Source: Nereocystis luetkeana
Taxonomy: Eukaryota; Sar; Phaeophyceae; Laminariales; Laminariaceae
Length of the DNA stretch: 64,000 bases
NCBI GenBank assembly: GCA_031213475.1
Contig: JARUPZ010000030.1
Location: 2,849,371-2,913,370, forward strand
Reading direction: 5' to 3'
In this document: positions 53,555-64,000 of the stretch, piece after piece
How positions within the stretch are numbered: the stretch's first letter is position 1
Layout: each line of letters begins with the position of its first letter
Made by a program: the position numbers and the translations under genes
The notes under the pieces: generated by a model
The model's input: only the letters and a program-made list of their open reading frames with translations
The model's database searches: none
Told to the model about the DNA's origin: nothing

Positions 53555-53880
53555 CTCATCCCATTCATTATCTTCGCACATCTTCTTCTCTCTCTCCTTC
53601 CAACTCGTAACTCAGATCCGGGGTCACATGGCAGGCTCTTCTCCCCCCTTCCCGCTACGGTACGTGCCTTCATTTTTATCGCGAGAATATTTCAGCATTT
53701 TCTTCCCTCGTCGACTCGCATCGAATTGTGCCTACCCACGCTGCAAGACGCTCTCAACAATTGAATCCTTTTTTTATTTTTGCAAATAAAGTCAAAGTCC
53801 GACCCACCTGGGGCTCGAACCCAGGACTCAAACAAGTAGAATTCGAGGTTAACCACTTGAACCACCGGGGCGACCTGCGT
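53555..53880 (-). mobile_element. SINE-2 copy, full length with tRNA-like head
   Basis: On the minus strand the head (53876-53800) has an A-box-like ggtggttcaagtggttaacc and a B box gggttcgagcccc. The B box forms a T stem (ctggg/cccag), but acceptor ends do not pair as in a true tRNA. The body shared with 48063-48270 follows, then an A/T-rich tail (aaacaataaataaataaaaa). This is standard tRNA-derived SINE layout, transcribed by pol III and mobilised by a LINE. Confidence 0.7.
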
Positions 53881-53920
53881 ATACCGTCGATATAGTCGGT
53901 TTGCTTTTTCTCGTACACAT

Positions 53921-54045
53921 CTCTGTGGCGTAGCTTTGTGACCACAGAACTTGTATCTCTTCTACGATTGATTGAAGAATCGGCATGGAAACTGGTTGTG
54001 CTGGATGTCGACGGGTAGAAAGAACGGTTTAATGTGAAGAACACA
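53921..54045 (+). repeat. Right copy of the ~125-bp direct repeat
   Basis: Partner of 53218-53345, 703 bp away. The pair brackets the SINE-2 copy. Confidence 0.75.
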
Positions 54046-54317
54046 CACATGCATTTCATATTATCTAAAGAACCTTCTTTCTGAGGATGATTATGGATGA
54101 GTGCTCGACGTTGAAGAAAATACCCCTTATTGTCAGATGCTATATTAATAGTACATGAGTATTGATACAAGGTGTTTGCCGCTTACCTATCCCCACTCAA
54201 GAATCGATTCCAAGATCAATGAACAACGTTGAAAAATACGCAATGATTAGTAGTGTACGATTATTACGTCACCTGTGGTACCTTGGTACTATTGATACAA
54301 AGAGTACGTGGCTACTA

Positions 54318-54429
54318 TTACGGGGTACCATAGTAAATAGGACCTATGGTAGACACAAAAATCAAGATATGTATTATGTAGCCATTTCCTCGAACTGTAT
54401 TTTGTCCTATTTACTATGGCCCCCCGGAA
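54318..54429. mobile_element. MITE-A copy, divergent, TA flanks
   Basis: Arms ttacggggtaccatagtaaa and the inverse tttactatggccccccggaa, 112 bp. Substitutions are shared with the 56020 copy (gtaaata in place of gttaaca), suggesting a subfamily. Confidence 0.8.
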
Positions 54430-54461
54430 TACGTGTAGCTGGTACCCAAAGTGTAGCGGTA

Positions 54462-54562
54462 TTACCTCTCTTTTAGCACCGCAGTCCCATATGTTGGGGA
54501 CAAAGCACTTCAACTATGAGTAGTTTGTCCCCAAAACGGGACTGGGTCCCTATAAGGGTTAA
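54462..54562. mobile_element. MITE-B copy
   Basis: Left arm ttttagcaccgcagtcccat, right arm gtccccaaaacgggactggg and then aagggttaa. It lies 32 bp from a MITE-A copy. Confidence 0.75.
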
Positions 54563-54820
54563 CAGGGAAGACAGCACACCCCCCTTAGATAACTTAGAAA
54601 ACACCCCTCCCCACATAAGTACACCCGGTGATATACCAGTATACCCTGGTATATTTTTCTTCGATTTTTCGCCGGCACTTTGTCGTCGGGGTTGCGCTAG
54701 ATAGCATACCCCGTACGTATGTACGCCTGAAAGCAGTGCCAAACTCCCCATTTTTCACACCACCTACCTGGTGGATGGATACGATTCACAAATTATTATT
54801 CACGTTCAACCCGCACTGGT

Positions 54821-55515
54821 ATGGCCACCAGCATGAAGGCAATCGCTGCGCCCCCTCACAGTGGGCCGAACGTGCCTGCGGCTTCGACCCCACATCATGC
54901 AGGTGCTGCTGCCGCGCCTCGGGCGATGATCGTGTTATTTTTCTCTGGGACCAGCGCGCTTTTACCGGTACTGGCACTAACGCTATCACGTCACCTACGT
55001 CCGCCGTGTCCCAAGCCCCGACAACTGGTACCGGTACCGGTGCCGGCGAAGCACCCGCAGGTCTTACAGCAATGCCCAACGCGCCAGCCAAAGACCCTGA
55101 GACCCCGTCGGCAGCAGCCGAGTCGCCAGTCACTACGATTGCGACAAGCAGCGAGACCATGCTACTCGGTAAGAGCCACGAGTGGCAGGACAACGGCGAG
55201 GGCGCCTTCTTCTCGGAGCCCCCGAAGAAAAAGGGAAGAGGACAATGCACATAATATATGGAAAGCTGGATGGAGTTGAAAAACCGCCCGACTTCCCAAT
55301 AATTCCGGAGTTTTGTGGCAGTCCGCACCGCAAGTGATGCCCTAAAGAGTTCAAACTGAAGGCGATCGGCTACGCGCAATCTGTAGACGAGGGTCGAAGG
55401 GGGCCCGGAGGCACTGTTGGCCTGATTTATGCCACCAGGGCGATGGGGGTTAAAGATAAGGCAACGCTGGTCTACGTATGAGAAGGAGGTGCAAGCGGCC
55501 ACGGCGGCGTCCGGG
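54821..55515 (+). pseudogene. Decayed transposase-like gene (CENP-B/psq-type N-terminus?)
   Basis: Successive plus-strand frames make sense in turn. First is an Ala/Pro-rich start (MATSMKAIAAPPHSG). Next comes a Ser/Thr/Pro-rich linker ending ..HEWQDNGEGAFFSEPPKKKG with a basic nuclear-signal-like end. Last is EFKLKAIGYAQSVDEGRRGP and TVGLIYATRAMGVKDKATLV, which resembles the helix-turn-helix of psq/CENP-B-type transposase DNA-binding domains. Stops (TGA at about 55335 and 55480) and frameshifts break it. The 273-codon minus frame covering it is open but has no motif; I treat it as a shadow. The family call is tentative. Confidence 0.4.
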
Positions 55516-55524
55516 GCCAAAGCC

Positions 55525-55770
55525 TCTCGTGTGTTAGCACACCCCCTGCTAACACACCCCCTTGTTATCACACCCCCTGCATTATTGCCGGGTCTGTTCG
55601 CACTCACTCCATAGCTATCAATGATATACCGTTATCACACCCGCTCGTTACCACACCCCCTGAATCTGGCCGGGGTCTGTTAAAACTCCCCTTATCAACC
55701 AATAATAATGCCGTTAGCAACCCCCCTCGTTGTCACCCCCCCCCCTCGTTCCCACACCCCCTAGCTGCGG
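55525..55770 (+). repeat. Imperfect GTTA-CACACCCCCT repeats
   Basis: About eight to ten variants of gttatcacaccccctg, separated by 5-60 bp, follow the decayed transposase-like gene. They might be subterminal transposase-binding repeats of the same element. Confidence 0.55.
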
Positions 55771-56019
55771 GGCTCTCGCGCATGGTGTTTGTCAGCGGGA
55801 TTGCTTCACATACCACACACACACAACAGCACACCCGGTGATACAATTTGAAAAATGTCAAAACATTATCATCGGGGTGTGCTTTCTTCCGTGTGAAATG
55901 GTACTAAACAAAGAGATATCCAAACAAGGTAAGGAAAGAAAGGATTGATTTTGGGTGGCATTCGGTGTTAATAGTGGCATTGGATGTGTGCTGTTGGCCA
56001 CACCTTGAGAATACTACTA

Positions 56020-56123
56020 TTACGTGGGACCATATTAAATAGGACCTACGGTAGACACAAAAACCTTTACATTTCTCTATTTTACTAACAGTATTTGGTC
56101 CTATTTACTATGGCCCCCCGTAA
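56020..56123. mobile_element. MITE-A copy, divergent
   Basis: Left arm ttacgtgggaccatattaaa, right arm tttactatggccccccgtaa. The left flank is TA; the right TA is displaced by one base. Confidence 0.75.
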
Positions 56124-56129
56124 GTATAC

Positions 56130-58500
56130 TGTACGTCGTACTCTTGGCATCAACAATGCAAGACCGCCTACTTACTGTAGAGTGAACGCGCAACAGCAAG
56201 CCTACTCATTGTACCATCATAGTGCGCAAATTCGTCAAAGATTTCCGTGAGTTGTATTTGGTCTTCACGTCTACACCCTACACCTCTTAATCAGAAGGCC
56301 AATTATTATGTACGTTGCGGGACGTTGAGGCGGCGGGAAAAACGTACACCACACGCAACGTTTCTTGCTCAATGTACCAAATACGCCACCTCGATTGTGA
56401 GACACGTCTTCTTGTGAACTTTGCGTAACGGATACGGCTTTGTTTGCCGTCAGGTTTCTTTGTGGATGTTATTGCAGATTTTGAGTATATTTTTCTCCAA
56501 CACGGATGTGTATGTATGTATGACACATCTTGCGATTATTTGTACCAGTACATTTATATTATGTACTGACAAAGCAAACCATGGAGCATCGGACGAAGGA
56601 AACCTGGGGCTTTTGTGGAGACGTACTGAATAATAGTTGGAATGTTTTAAAATAAAGGAGAGGGAAGAGGGCCATGAAGTTGACGATGGGTGCAGTTGGG
56701 TGAACGGAGAAGTGCCGTCTTTCTGCAATGCCTGCGTCGTAAAAAAACTTTGGTAAATTTGTGTCGATCGCAATTCTTGAATATAACATTTGTAGTTTTC
56801 TTTTGGGCATTTTTTCGTACACTTTAATGCTGCATGAGACATGACTGCCTATCTATGGAAGTCATGAAAAAACTCGAAAATAGTGCAAAATGTTCGTTTT
56901 CCCTGAAGAAAGCAGCTGCATGTGGCGAAGTTTCCTAATTTTGTTTAATTTGGCATACGTCCTAGGTAGGTGGTGTTTGCGTAAAGAGCATGTATATGCT
57001 CACATATTATGTCGCCTTCGCGCGATGCTAAACACCGAGTGAGGCTGCTAAGTTCACGATCGGGACACTTTGTATCACTTTTTAGGTTCGCTTGTTAAAC
57101 AGATACTCGTTGGGGCTAGCGTGCAGTGGCGGCTTCGAGATAGAAGGAGAGCAGCTTTATTCCTTTCGTGCACGACGAAGACCGAGAGCAAGGCTTGTGC
57201 CTCGCTAGGAAAACGCCTGGTTTTTCATCTCAGAGATGCTTCCCAGGTACTGCAAATACATACGATCCCAATACCTGAACCCAGGTATTATATTGACCAA
57301 CCGTTCGACCTCATTCGAAACTTTCCCATAACACTAGCCCACTCTGATGAGCCTTATATATATACACAATATCGAGAAAATCGTGGAAACCCCGATTCCA
57401 CGAGCTAAAACATGAGTCGAAGATACGGCAAAACCCACTCCCACACCTACCTCTGAACGGCAAGGTTACAAAGACGACAAAATACGACTATTATTAAAAG
57501 GAAAGAAAGAACGGGAGGCCTAGCCGCAAGAGACAGGAATAAATCGTCGACGAAAGCCATCGCCATGTCCCCCGCGAGGGGAGGAGGGCTAGAAAGTGTA
57601 TACGAAAAAAAAATCGAAGAGCTGAGACGGAAAGCGAGTCGGTCCCGTGCCCCAGTATGCGTTACCATGTCTATCTATCTAGATCGCTCCCAGCTCCCGA
57701 ACGGAGGCGGGATCGGCGAGGCGAGGAGGAGAGTAACACTGAGCACGCCTAAAAACACCTAAACCCAGACCAAAACTCGGGAAACGTGTCCAGTAGGTGT
57801 CACAATGGAGTGCGCTGGTCCGATTGCCTAGATCCGCCCCCGACACTGTGCGGAGGGATCGGCGGGACAAAATACGCAAAAACCGTCCTCAATCCAGCCC
57901 AAGAAAATCAGATCGGGAACATACCGAACAGAAAAACTCCGACCCGAAAACTCCTGAAACGTAAAAAACAAAAGAAGAGTGGAAGACAACACCCCAGAGT
58001 CCAGGAACACGGCGAGTAATTTAAAAGACTGTCGAGGGCAGAAAATGGATACCAGGTATATATATATATTATATATATATATGTGCAGGGGGAACAACGC
58101 ACTATTGGCCATAAAACTAGCTCTACGTTATTGTTGTGGGTGTATACATCGTGTACGCACATACATAGTAAATAGTGTCTTCTCCAGTTTTATTTTGAGC
58201 TTCTTCGTACAAATCGCTTTAATTCCGGTTGTTACGTCGTGTTGTTTCCCAGATTATGTGTGTTCCGCTTTGTAGTTGCTGTTGTCTTGTTTCGTTGCTT
58301 GGGGTTTCGGCTTCTTTCCGATTATCGGTCAACTGTGCTGTCAAACTCTATAACCGTAACATAAACACTGGACTTCGACCTGTAGTACCTTTCCCAACCT
58401 GAGAACATTGTGACGCGTGCATTGAACAATACGGGGACGTTGTGAACGTTTACGTTGGCCAATGACCGGCCTTGAGGTTATTAGTGGCTCAATTCAAAGT
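56130..58500. other. No gene supported
   Basis: Several 60-130-codon frames occur on both strands. Some look protein-like (for example YEKKIEELRRKASRSRAP near 57600), but none has matched splice borders or a domain. Short TA microsatellites occur near 57355 and 58055-58083. Confidence 0.35.
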
Positions 58501-58524
58501 TTTTCTCTTTTTTTTCAGGGCAAT

Positions 58525-58977
58525 GTGATATGAGTGGAGTACCTATTGGCTATAGATATAGATAATATAGTCTGCAGCTTCGTAGCCTGAGGAATACGAG
58601 AATAATCCAAAGAATGGATTCACCCGGCGGATATTCCGGTAGTTGAGAGTAACCGTATTTTAGAAATGTTCTCTAAGGCGAATAGGCCGTTAGACAAGAG
58701 TAAGGTTCCTTAACGCAGATAGGATCGTAAAATGAGAAGTTCTTATATTAGCAGAAGAACGTTCGGTAGCCATAGGAAAGTTATTTAGGAGTACGTTAGA
58801 TAAGAGGGATTTAGGAGAGCTTGTAGCGTGGGGTGGGACGAGTATATCTGAGCGTCGAGTTCCACCCCCCTACCTCTCACTTCTCTACCAGAGCACCTCC
58901 TCAGCTCTAGTCATCAATAAAGGAGATCTATATAATAAGAAGAAACGAAGCACTGCTTCCCAGCTGCCAGATACACC
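58525..58977 (+). mobile_element. Possible solo LTR
   Basis: It starts tgtgatatgagtggagtacc and ends ccagatac(a), so TG..CA borders are possible. It holds an aataaa polyadenylation-type signal (about 58916) and the stop-dense, gene-free composition usual in LTRs. No matching copy or target duplication is seen in the window. Confidence 0.25.
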
Positions 58978-59525
58978 TGCGTCCCTTACCCTTACCCTTA
59001 CCTCGGCCATATCTTCAAAGCAACCAACAGACAAATAAATCTGAAAAATGGGAACGAAACAAAAAATGAGAACGGACGTTTTTTTTTAGAAAGCAAACCA
59101 ACCAGAGTACGCTCTCAAGGCACCCCAGTTGTCACCTGTGAATAATTGGTGGTGTGATGAGGCGCGACCTCATAGTACTCGCAGTGAAGGCGCCTTCCGC
59201 AATCAAGCATTCATTAAGGAATTCACCGGGGGGGAGGGTGGTGACAAATCCCCTACTAAGCAACGAAAAACTCGTTCTGCATTCTTGGTACCTCCTTTTT
59301 CTATGGGCGTCGAGCTTTAAGAACGAATACGATGTTAGTGCCCGGGTTAGGACGTATTTTGTCTCCTTGATGCGGCCATATACTCCCAAAACTAATCAAA
59401 AACGAGGACAGTACTTCACAAAATCCCCTCTCCCGACTTTTTCCTGAGAAATCCAAGGTGGGCCCCAGTTGCACCGGGGACTTCGAGGCCGAAGGCAGAA
59501 GTATAAGCCGTATCTCGTTGCGCAC

Positions 59526-59603
59526 TAAATGTGAAGGTGTTACCTATTGAGCTAAAGGGGCAAAATAACGATCGAGTACCCAGCCCAGGGTAATCCTTGG
59601 GAC
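59526..59603 (-). mobile_element. SINE-1 copy (tRNA-derived)
   Basis: Reverse-oriented match to 52782-52860: on the minus strand accctgggctgggtactcga, then gcccctttagctcaataggt and aacaccttcaca. Confidence 0.6.
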
Positions 59604-60299
59604 AAAAGGGCACAAGGCACTTAACAGTTGGCGCATTTATTTTGTCGCGGGGGTATATTCTTCCGCACGTTTCGGAATCAAACGGACCACCTAAAAATAG
59701 CTGAATCGTGGCCGCACCGCTGGTACCTGTTACAGCCCACAGTTTCTCGCCCCTTACGAGTTTGGTGCTGATAAAGCACACACCGCAGAAGTAGATACCA
59801 CCCGAAAACCTAAACGTGCTGAGAATGCACTGCTTTCATGCCTCCATTCTCGACCCTCCGAAGGCCCGACCTTTGCTCAGATCGCCAATCTGAAAAGCTC
59901 TGCCCCCCCCGAATAGGCGACCAAGCGGCGTTGTGTGTAAGCGTGTGCGCCTAGAAACAATACGTCACGTTCATGGATTGGTTTTCTTTTCGAAAAGATC
60001 TTCAGGAACTATGGGGTCGGGACTTTTGACAGAGACGTTTCTGCCAAAAAAAAATGCGCATACAGTAGTTTCTTTGTATCGTGGTTAAAGGACGTTTCTG
60101 ACCGTTTCCCCTAATTTGTTATGTTCGTTTCGCTGAATAGCCGTGTCTCCGCGGCAAATATCGCTTGATTACGGACACCGGTATTTATATCAGCGATGCA
60201 TCATGCGGGGCGAATACGGATGGTTGTGCTAAATAAACAGGCACGAGCATCCACGTATGTGTGCGGTCGTACGGATCGGTGGCATTTAGGTCAAACAAC

Positions 60300-60400
60300 T
60301 CGTCAGCAGCAGCGGCAGCAGCAGCAGCAGCAACAGTAGCAGTAGCAGTAGTAGTAGCAGTAGCAGCAGCAGTAGCAGTAACAGTAGCAGCAGCAGCAGC
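60300..60400 (+). repeat. Mixed CAG/TAG microsatellite
   Basis: Interrupted (CAG)n and (TAG)n over about 100 bp. It reads as poly-Ala/Val in one frame. Confidence 0.85.
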
Positions 60401-60618
60401 AGTAGGGCCCACGAGGCTAGTGTCAGCGACGCTGTACGCTCGGCTTCGTCGGTTTAACCCTACATTCCTACGTAGTAACATTAAAAAGTACCTGGTGTTA
60501 AGTAGTAGCAGTAGGGCCCACGAGGCTAGTGTCAGCGACGCTGTACGCTCGGCTTCATCGGTTTAACCCTACATTCCTACGTAGTAACATTAAAAAGTAC
60601 CTGGTGTTAAGTAGTAGC
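60401..60618 (+). repeat. Two tandem ~109-bp units
   Basis: The unit agtagggcccacgaggctag..aaaaagtacctggtgttaag occurs twice in a row (60401 and 60510) and differs by at least one base (ttcgtcgg/ttcatcgg). Confidence 0.85.
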
Positions 60619-60716
<98 letters not shown>

Positions 60717-60763
60717 TAGTAGTAGTAGTAGTAGTAGTAGCAGTAGTAGTAGTAGTAGTAGTA

Positions 60764-60822
<59 letters not shown>

Positions 60823-60893
60823 TTAAGAGTGGTAGTAGTAGTAGAGTAGGAGTAGAGTAGGAGTAGTAGTAGGAGTAGTAGTATTAGTAGTAG

Positions 60894-60980
<87 letters not shown>

Positions 60981-61006
60981 TAGTAGAGTAGTAGTAGTAG
61001 TAGTAG

Positions 61007-61045
<39 letters not shown>
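60612..61045 (+). repeat. Long (TAG)n array
   Basis: About 430 bp of AGT/TAG trinucleotides with sparse interruptions (tattag, gagtag, ggtag). It is open as poly-Ser or poly-Val in two frames, which explains the apparent coding frames here. Confidence 0.95.
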
Positions 61046-61325
61046 CCTTATTTAAGGCATGCCTTGAAGGCTAAGGCATTCTTATCAGCACGTTGGCACC
61101 TTGGCTGCGTGTATATGGGTACTGCCACGTATTGGTCCCAAAGTAGTCATTTTACGAAGTACAAAAGGCGGCATATCTGGTACGCCATAAATCCTCAGGT
61201 CCTCAGATCCTCTGTGAATGGGGGGGGTGGGTGGCGGGGCGTGTTGCGGATACTAGAACACTCTGACGACAAAGCAATACCATTAAGAGCATTCCTCTAC
61301 CAAAACAAAAGGGAGTCTCTATTGA

Positions 61326-61888
61326 CTACCTGCTTTGGCTGCAGCGTCCGCATCGACAAAACCGCAGTTGTGTTCGCTCGACGCAAGCGCGAATGAGGAC
61401 GATCGGCTGGATAGTGGAGCATTGCTCGCCTAGGCTGGTGTTCCTCTTCCATTTGCTCGATGTTTCTCCTTGTAGTGCGTAGCTGACGTCGGCCGTGCCT
61501 CGTTGTTTTTTTAGTGCTTCTGCTGTCAATACCCAAACTCGACCTTGAAATTCGAGTTCGCATTGCCTTATTATGGCGCGTTTCTTGTCGCCGAGGCGTG
61601 CCAGCTCTGCAAAATGTGAGTCCATTCCGAAACATTCCACATGCAGGGATTTATTCGTATATTCTTGTCACAAAGCTTGCGAAGGCCTCTCTCGCCACAA
61701 CATAATATATGCCAGTCCCGCTTTTCTTGACTCGTCGACATCCCGAGACAGTCGACGACGATTTTTATTGTGATTGGTGTCTTTGACGGCTGTTGTGACA
61801 AATTACTCCATGTTTCTGTGTAAAGTTTGAAGAAGACAAGTATACACCTCTCAGAAGAAAACCCAATACTCCCAAATATCGTTCTCAT
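61326..61888 (-). other. Coding-like minus-strand stretch, frames disagree
   Basis: The frame 61640-61326 contains FAELARLGDKKRAIIRQCEL and WVLTAEALKKQRGTADVSYA. The frame 61888-61571 contains DCLGMSTSQEKRDWHILCC. They overlap in different phases without a clear intron. This may be a decayed gene or exons not resolved by eye; no family is recognised. Confidence 0.25.
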
Positions 61889-61959
61889 TGGAAAGGCAGT
61901 TAGTTCTCAAATTATTATAGGAAAATCGGTTGTTGATACCTTCATTTGTTTTTTTGTGG

Positions 61960-62460
61960 AAGTACAAGGAAGCTTCCACCCAAGTCGAAGCAATTTCGAC
62001 TTGCATACAAGAGCATTTATTTTCCGTCGAAGCTTCCACAGCTTCCACGGAAACGTCCGCGAAAGATTCTTCCATGGTCGCTTCCACGGAAGTTATTGAA
62101 GCTTCCGCGGGGAGTCTAGAGTACCACCACGAAAGCAATTTCCCTAGACGATCCGGGCTGCTTCGATGGAACTTCAATCATCACTTCGACGGACACACGG
62201 AAACCTTCATGGTCTACGTCCATGGAACTCCGTGTGGGCTTCCATTGAAGCAGTGGAAGATTCCATAGAACAGTACAAGCTTCCGTCGAAGTAGTGGAAT
62301 TTTCGGCTTAAGTCAACGTTCCACCACTCCCATGGAAGCGCGTGGAAGCTTCCGCTACTTCCATGAAGTCTCAGAGAAGCTTCCACGACTTCCATTACAC
62401 CTTTTCTGAGTTTTTGTGACGTTTTTTATGGCTTCTGTGGAAGCTCACACAACTTTCTCG
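61960..62460. repeat. GAAGCTTCC-rich block
   Basis: The motifs gaagcttccac, cttccacgg and catggaag recur on both strands at 10-30 bp spacing, so the block is rich in short palindromes. It resembles the GGAAG block at 14.2-15.9 kb. Confidence 0.6.
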
Positions 62461-62820
62461 GGAGCATGCTTCACTTGCATACCGCTAGCGCAGAAGACCG
62501 GTCTGTTGGTGTCCTGAGTCATCGATGAAGGGAGCTGCACGTGGTCGACTTCCACAAACCAGGCGTTTACGTAATCGGCCGAACTTTGGCTAACGAGTAC
62601 CTGGTAGACATTATTGGGTTGCAAGCGGTGTGGACTTGCCAGCGATATGCCCTTATCCACGCGGGTGTCGGTTCGGTGATGGTGTTTAGTGCGACCGAGA
62701 CCGCCTGCACCCCAACGATTTCCTCGGGTAAAATTGAATCAGCGACTCGGACATCGTAGGGACTTTGCGATAGGTGCAGAGCGAAGAAAATTTGAAGATG
62801 CCGTTATATCGTTGAGCATG

Positions 62821-63067
62821 AGAGCCATCCCACAGTAGGGGTGCCCCAGACGTTCCTGAGCACCTCACATTAGGAGCTCAATATCTCACCCGATACAGAA
62901 CTTGGAAGAAATTCGTTCGTGCCACCTGACCGGCACTTGTATGCGCTAGTCCTAAAACGAATTTTACGCCAAAAAATTTCATCCTAACTGGTAGTTCCTC
63001 ACTTGAGGAACTCAATTGGTCAGAAACCTTTGGCCCAAAACGTGCAACCCCTACCGTGGGGTGATTC
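62821..63067. mobile_element. MITE-C copy, ~245 bp
   Basis: Second full copy of the element at 39926-40172 in the same orientation. Shared inner sequence includes ctgaccggcacttgtatgcg and aactggtagttcctcactt. Confidence 0.75.
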
Positions 63068-64000
63068 ATGAAGCTAAATGCTTGATCGAATGATTGCACT
63101 TGAATCCTTGCTTCGAAGTGCTTGTTCGATATTGCTTCAACGCGTACGCTTCAGCCTTTATGCGAAAGCTTGCTCGACATTGCGCACACTGTATGTGACA
63201 CCATGACATAAGACCCCCGAAGAGCCCTGAGACATTGATGCCCGGCCCTCTAGTTTACCGCGCCAATCACGAAGAAGGTAACCCTGCCAAATCGCCTTCC
63301 TTCGACCAATATGGAGCTTCGTAAGGGTAAATAGCGGTAGCGGCTGTATCGCAACTAAGTACAACCTGGGCAAAGTACGAAAATCGATCGTGCTACTATA
63401 TGAGCGTGGGTTTCACGCATTGGTCGACCTTGTATGGGAGGAGGGATCCTTCAAAGCGCCAGCGTCGTTCATCAATATGCATCCCCGCTGCATTGATGAT
63501 GGCTGACGTCACATCGCTATATACTCTTCGGCGTGGTGTTTTTTCGTAAGGCAAGTACTACCTCCGTGATTCCCTCACCGCTGTCGAGCAAGCGGAGGGT
63601 TAGCGCATCTCCCAATCTAGTCGGCAACGCGGGTATCCCGCGCCAAACGCGACGCACGGAACACTGCAAAATCACCTCCGGCCTCGTGTAACATACCCTA
63701 ATATATCAGGGAGAACGGTGTTGTCCGTTATTTTCATGCCTCGAACCAACACCCCAGACACGGCAGGGTACTAAGCGTTTATAGAATTATGCAGCCAGTG
63801 GCATTTCCGTCCGCTCCCCTCCCCCACCTGCTGTGTTGCCCCCGATTAGCGCAAGAAACGTCTGCCTGCGTGGTTGAAAAATATAGAATACCCTTTGGTG
63901 TCACCGGAGCGACCACAACAGGACACACAATTATTTCATTGGCAGCTGTCATCCGCATGCAAGTTCGCCTCACAGGTGGTTCTTCGTAGAGGCCGCTCAC
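63068..64000. other. No gene supported; short GCTTG-TCGA repeats at the start
   Basis: Variants of gcttgatcgaa, gcttgttcgatattgc and gcttgctcgacattgc recur between 63080 and 63185. The remainder has only short open frames on both strands. Confidence 0.4.

Noticed and set aside
54786-55607. 273-codon minus-strand open frame
   Set aside because: No motif. The plus strand in the same place reads as a decayed gene with a recognisable helix-turn-helix-like part, so the minus frame is probably a shadow.
58980-59001. Telomere-like CCCTTACCCTTACCC
   Set aside because: Only three imperfect units, and the unit is not TTAGGG; too short to mean an interstitial telomere.
60529-60849. Poly-Ser/poly-Val open frame
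   Set aside because: It is simply the TAG trinucleotide array read in frame.
1-64000. CRISPR array, rRNA operon or bacterial operon
   Set aside because: No regularly spaced repeat-spacer pattern, no rRNA signature and no long contiguous genes; the window is eukaryotic.

Overview
This is nuclear DNA of an intron-rich, repeat-loaded eukaryote. No bacterial-type operon is present. Coding signal comes as short exons (50-320 bp) with GT-AG borders and matching reading phase. These are separated by introns full of MITEs, tRNA-type SINEs and degenerate retrotransposons. Mid-range GC, low gene density, a DIRS-type element, and exons with a GGAI/FxxN beta-helix pattern together suggest a stramenopile, most plausibly a brown alga such as Ectocarpus. 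That assignment is inference, not proof.

Region by region. 1-2.7 kb: nothing convincing. 2.76-13.7 kb (+): a multi-exon gene with an N-terminal hydrophobic segment, cysteine-bearing ectodomain exons, and a late Gly-Gly-Phe-Trp transmembrane segment followed by a basic tail. 14-16 kb: GGAAG-rich DNA and MITEs. 16.2-16.6 kb (+): the last two exons of another gene. 17.2-17.8 kb: a CGGGT-motif element and a decayed MITE. 18.2-28.0 kb: a pair of inverted terminal-like sequences enclosing CAG repeats and a complete but mutated DIRS/PAT-type retrotransposon on the minus strand (19919-27836). It has split direct repeats X1-ORFs-Y1-X2-Y2, a Gag with a CCCH finger, RT (YVDD), RNase H and tyrosine recombinase. 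A ~165-bp tandem repeat lies between Gag and RT. 28.2-32.1 kb: a decayed LTR element with a gag zinc knuckle.

32.8-47.5 kb (-): a long gene for a secreted protein. It starts with a clear signal peptide at 47481, continues through many small exons that each carry about one beta-helix (Pmp-like) coil, and stops at 32781. Several repeat exons begin and end in the same phase, so the gene looks built by exon duplication. At least four MITE-A copies sit in its introns. 48-64 kb: almost entirely mobile and repetitive DNA. It holds two SINE families, a second CGGGT element, a LINE 3' end, a broken transposase-like gene, three MITE families, a long TAG array and a GAAGCTTCC-rich block.

The two large genes look like surface or secreted proteins. 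The rest of the window records successive transposon insertions. Exons were inferred by eye from splice consensus and phase, so several are certainly missing from both gene models.
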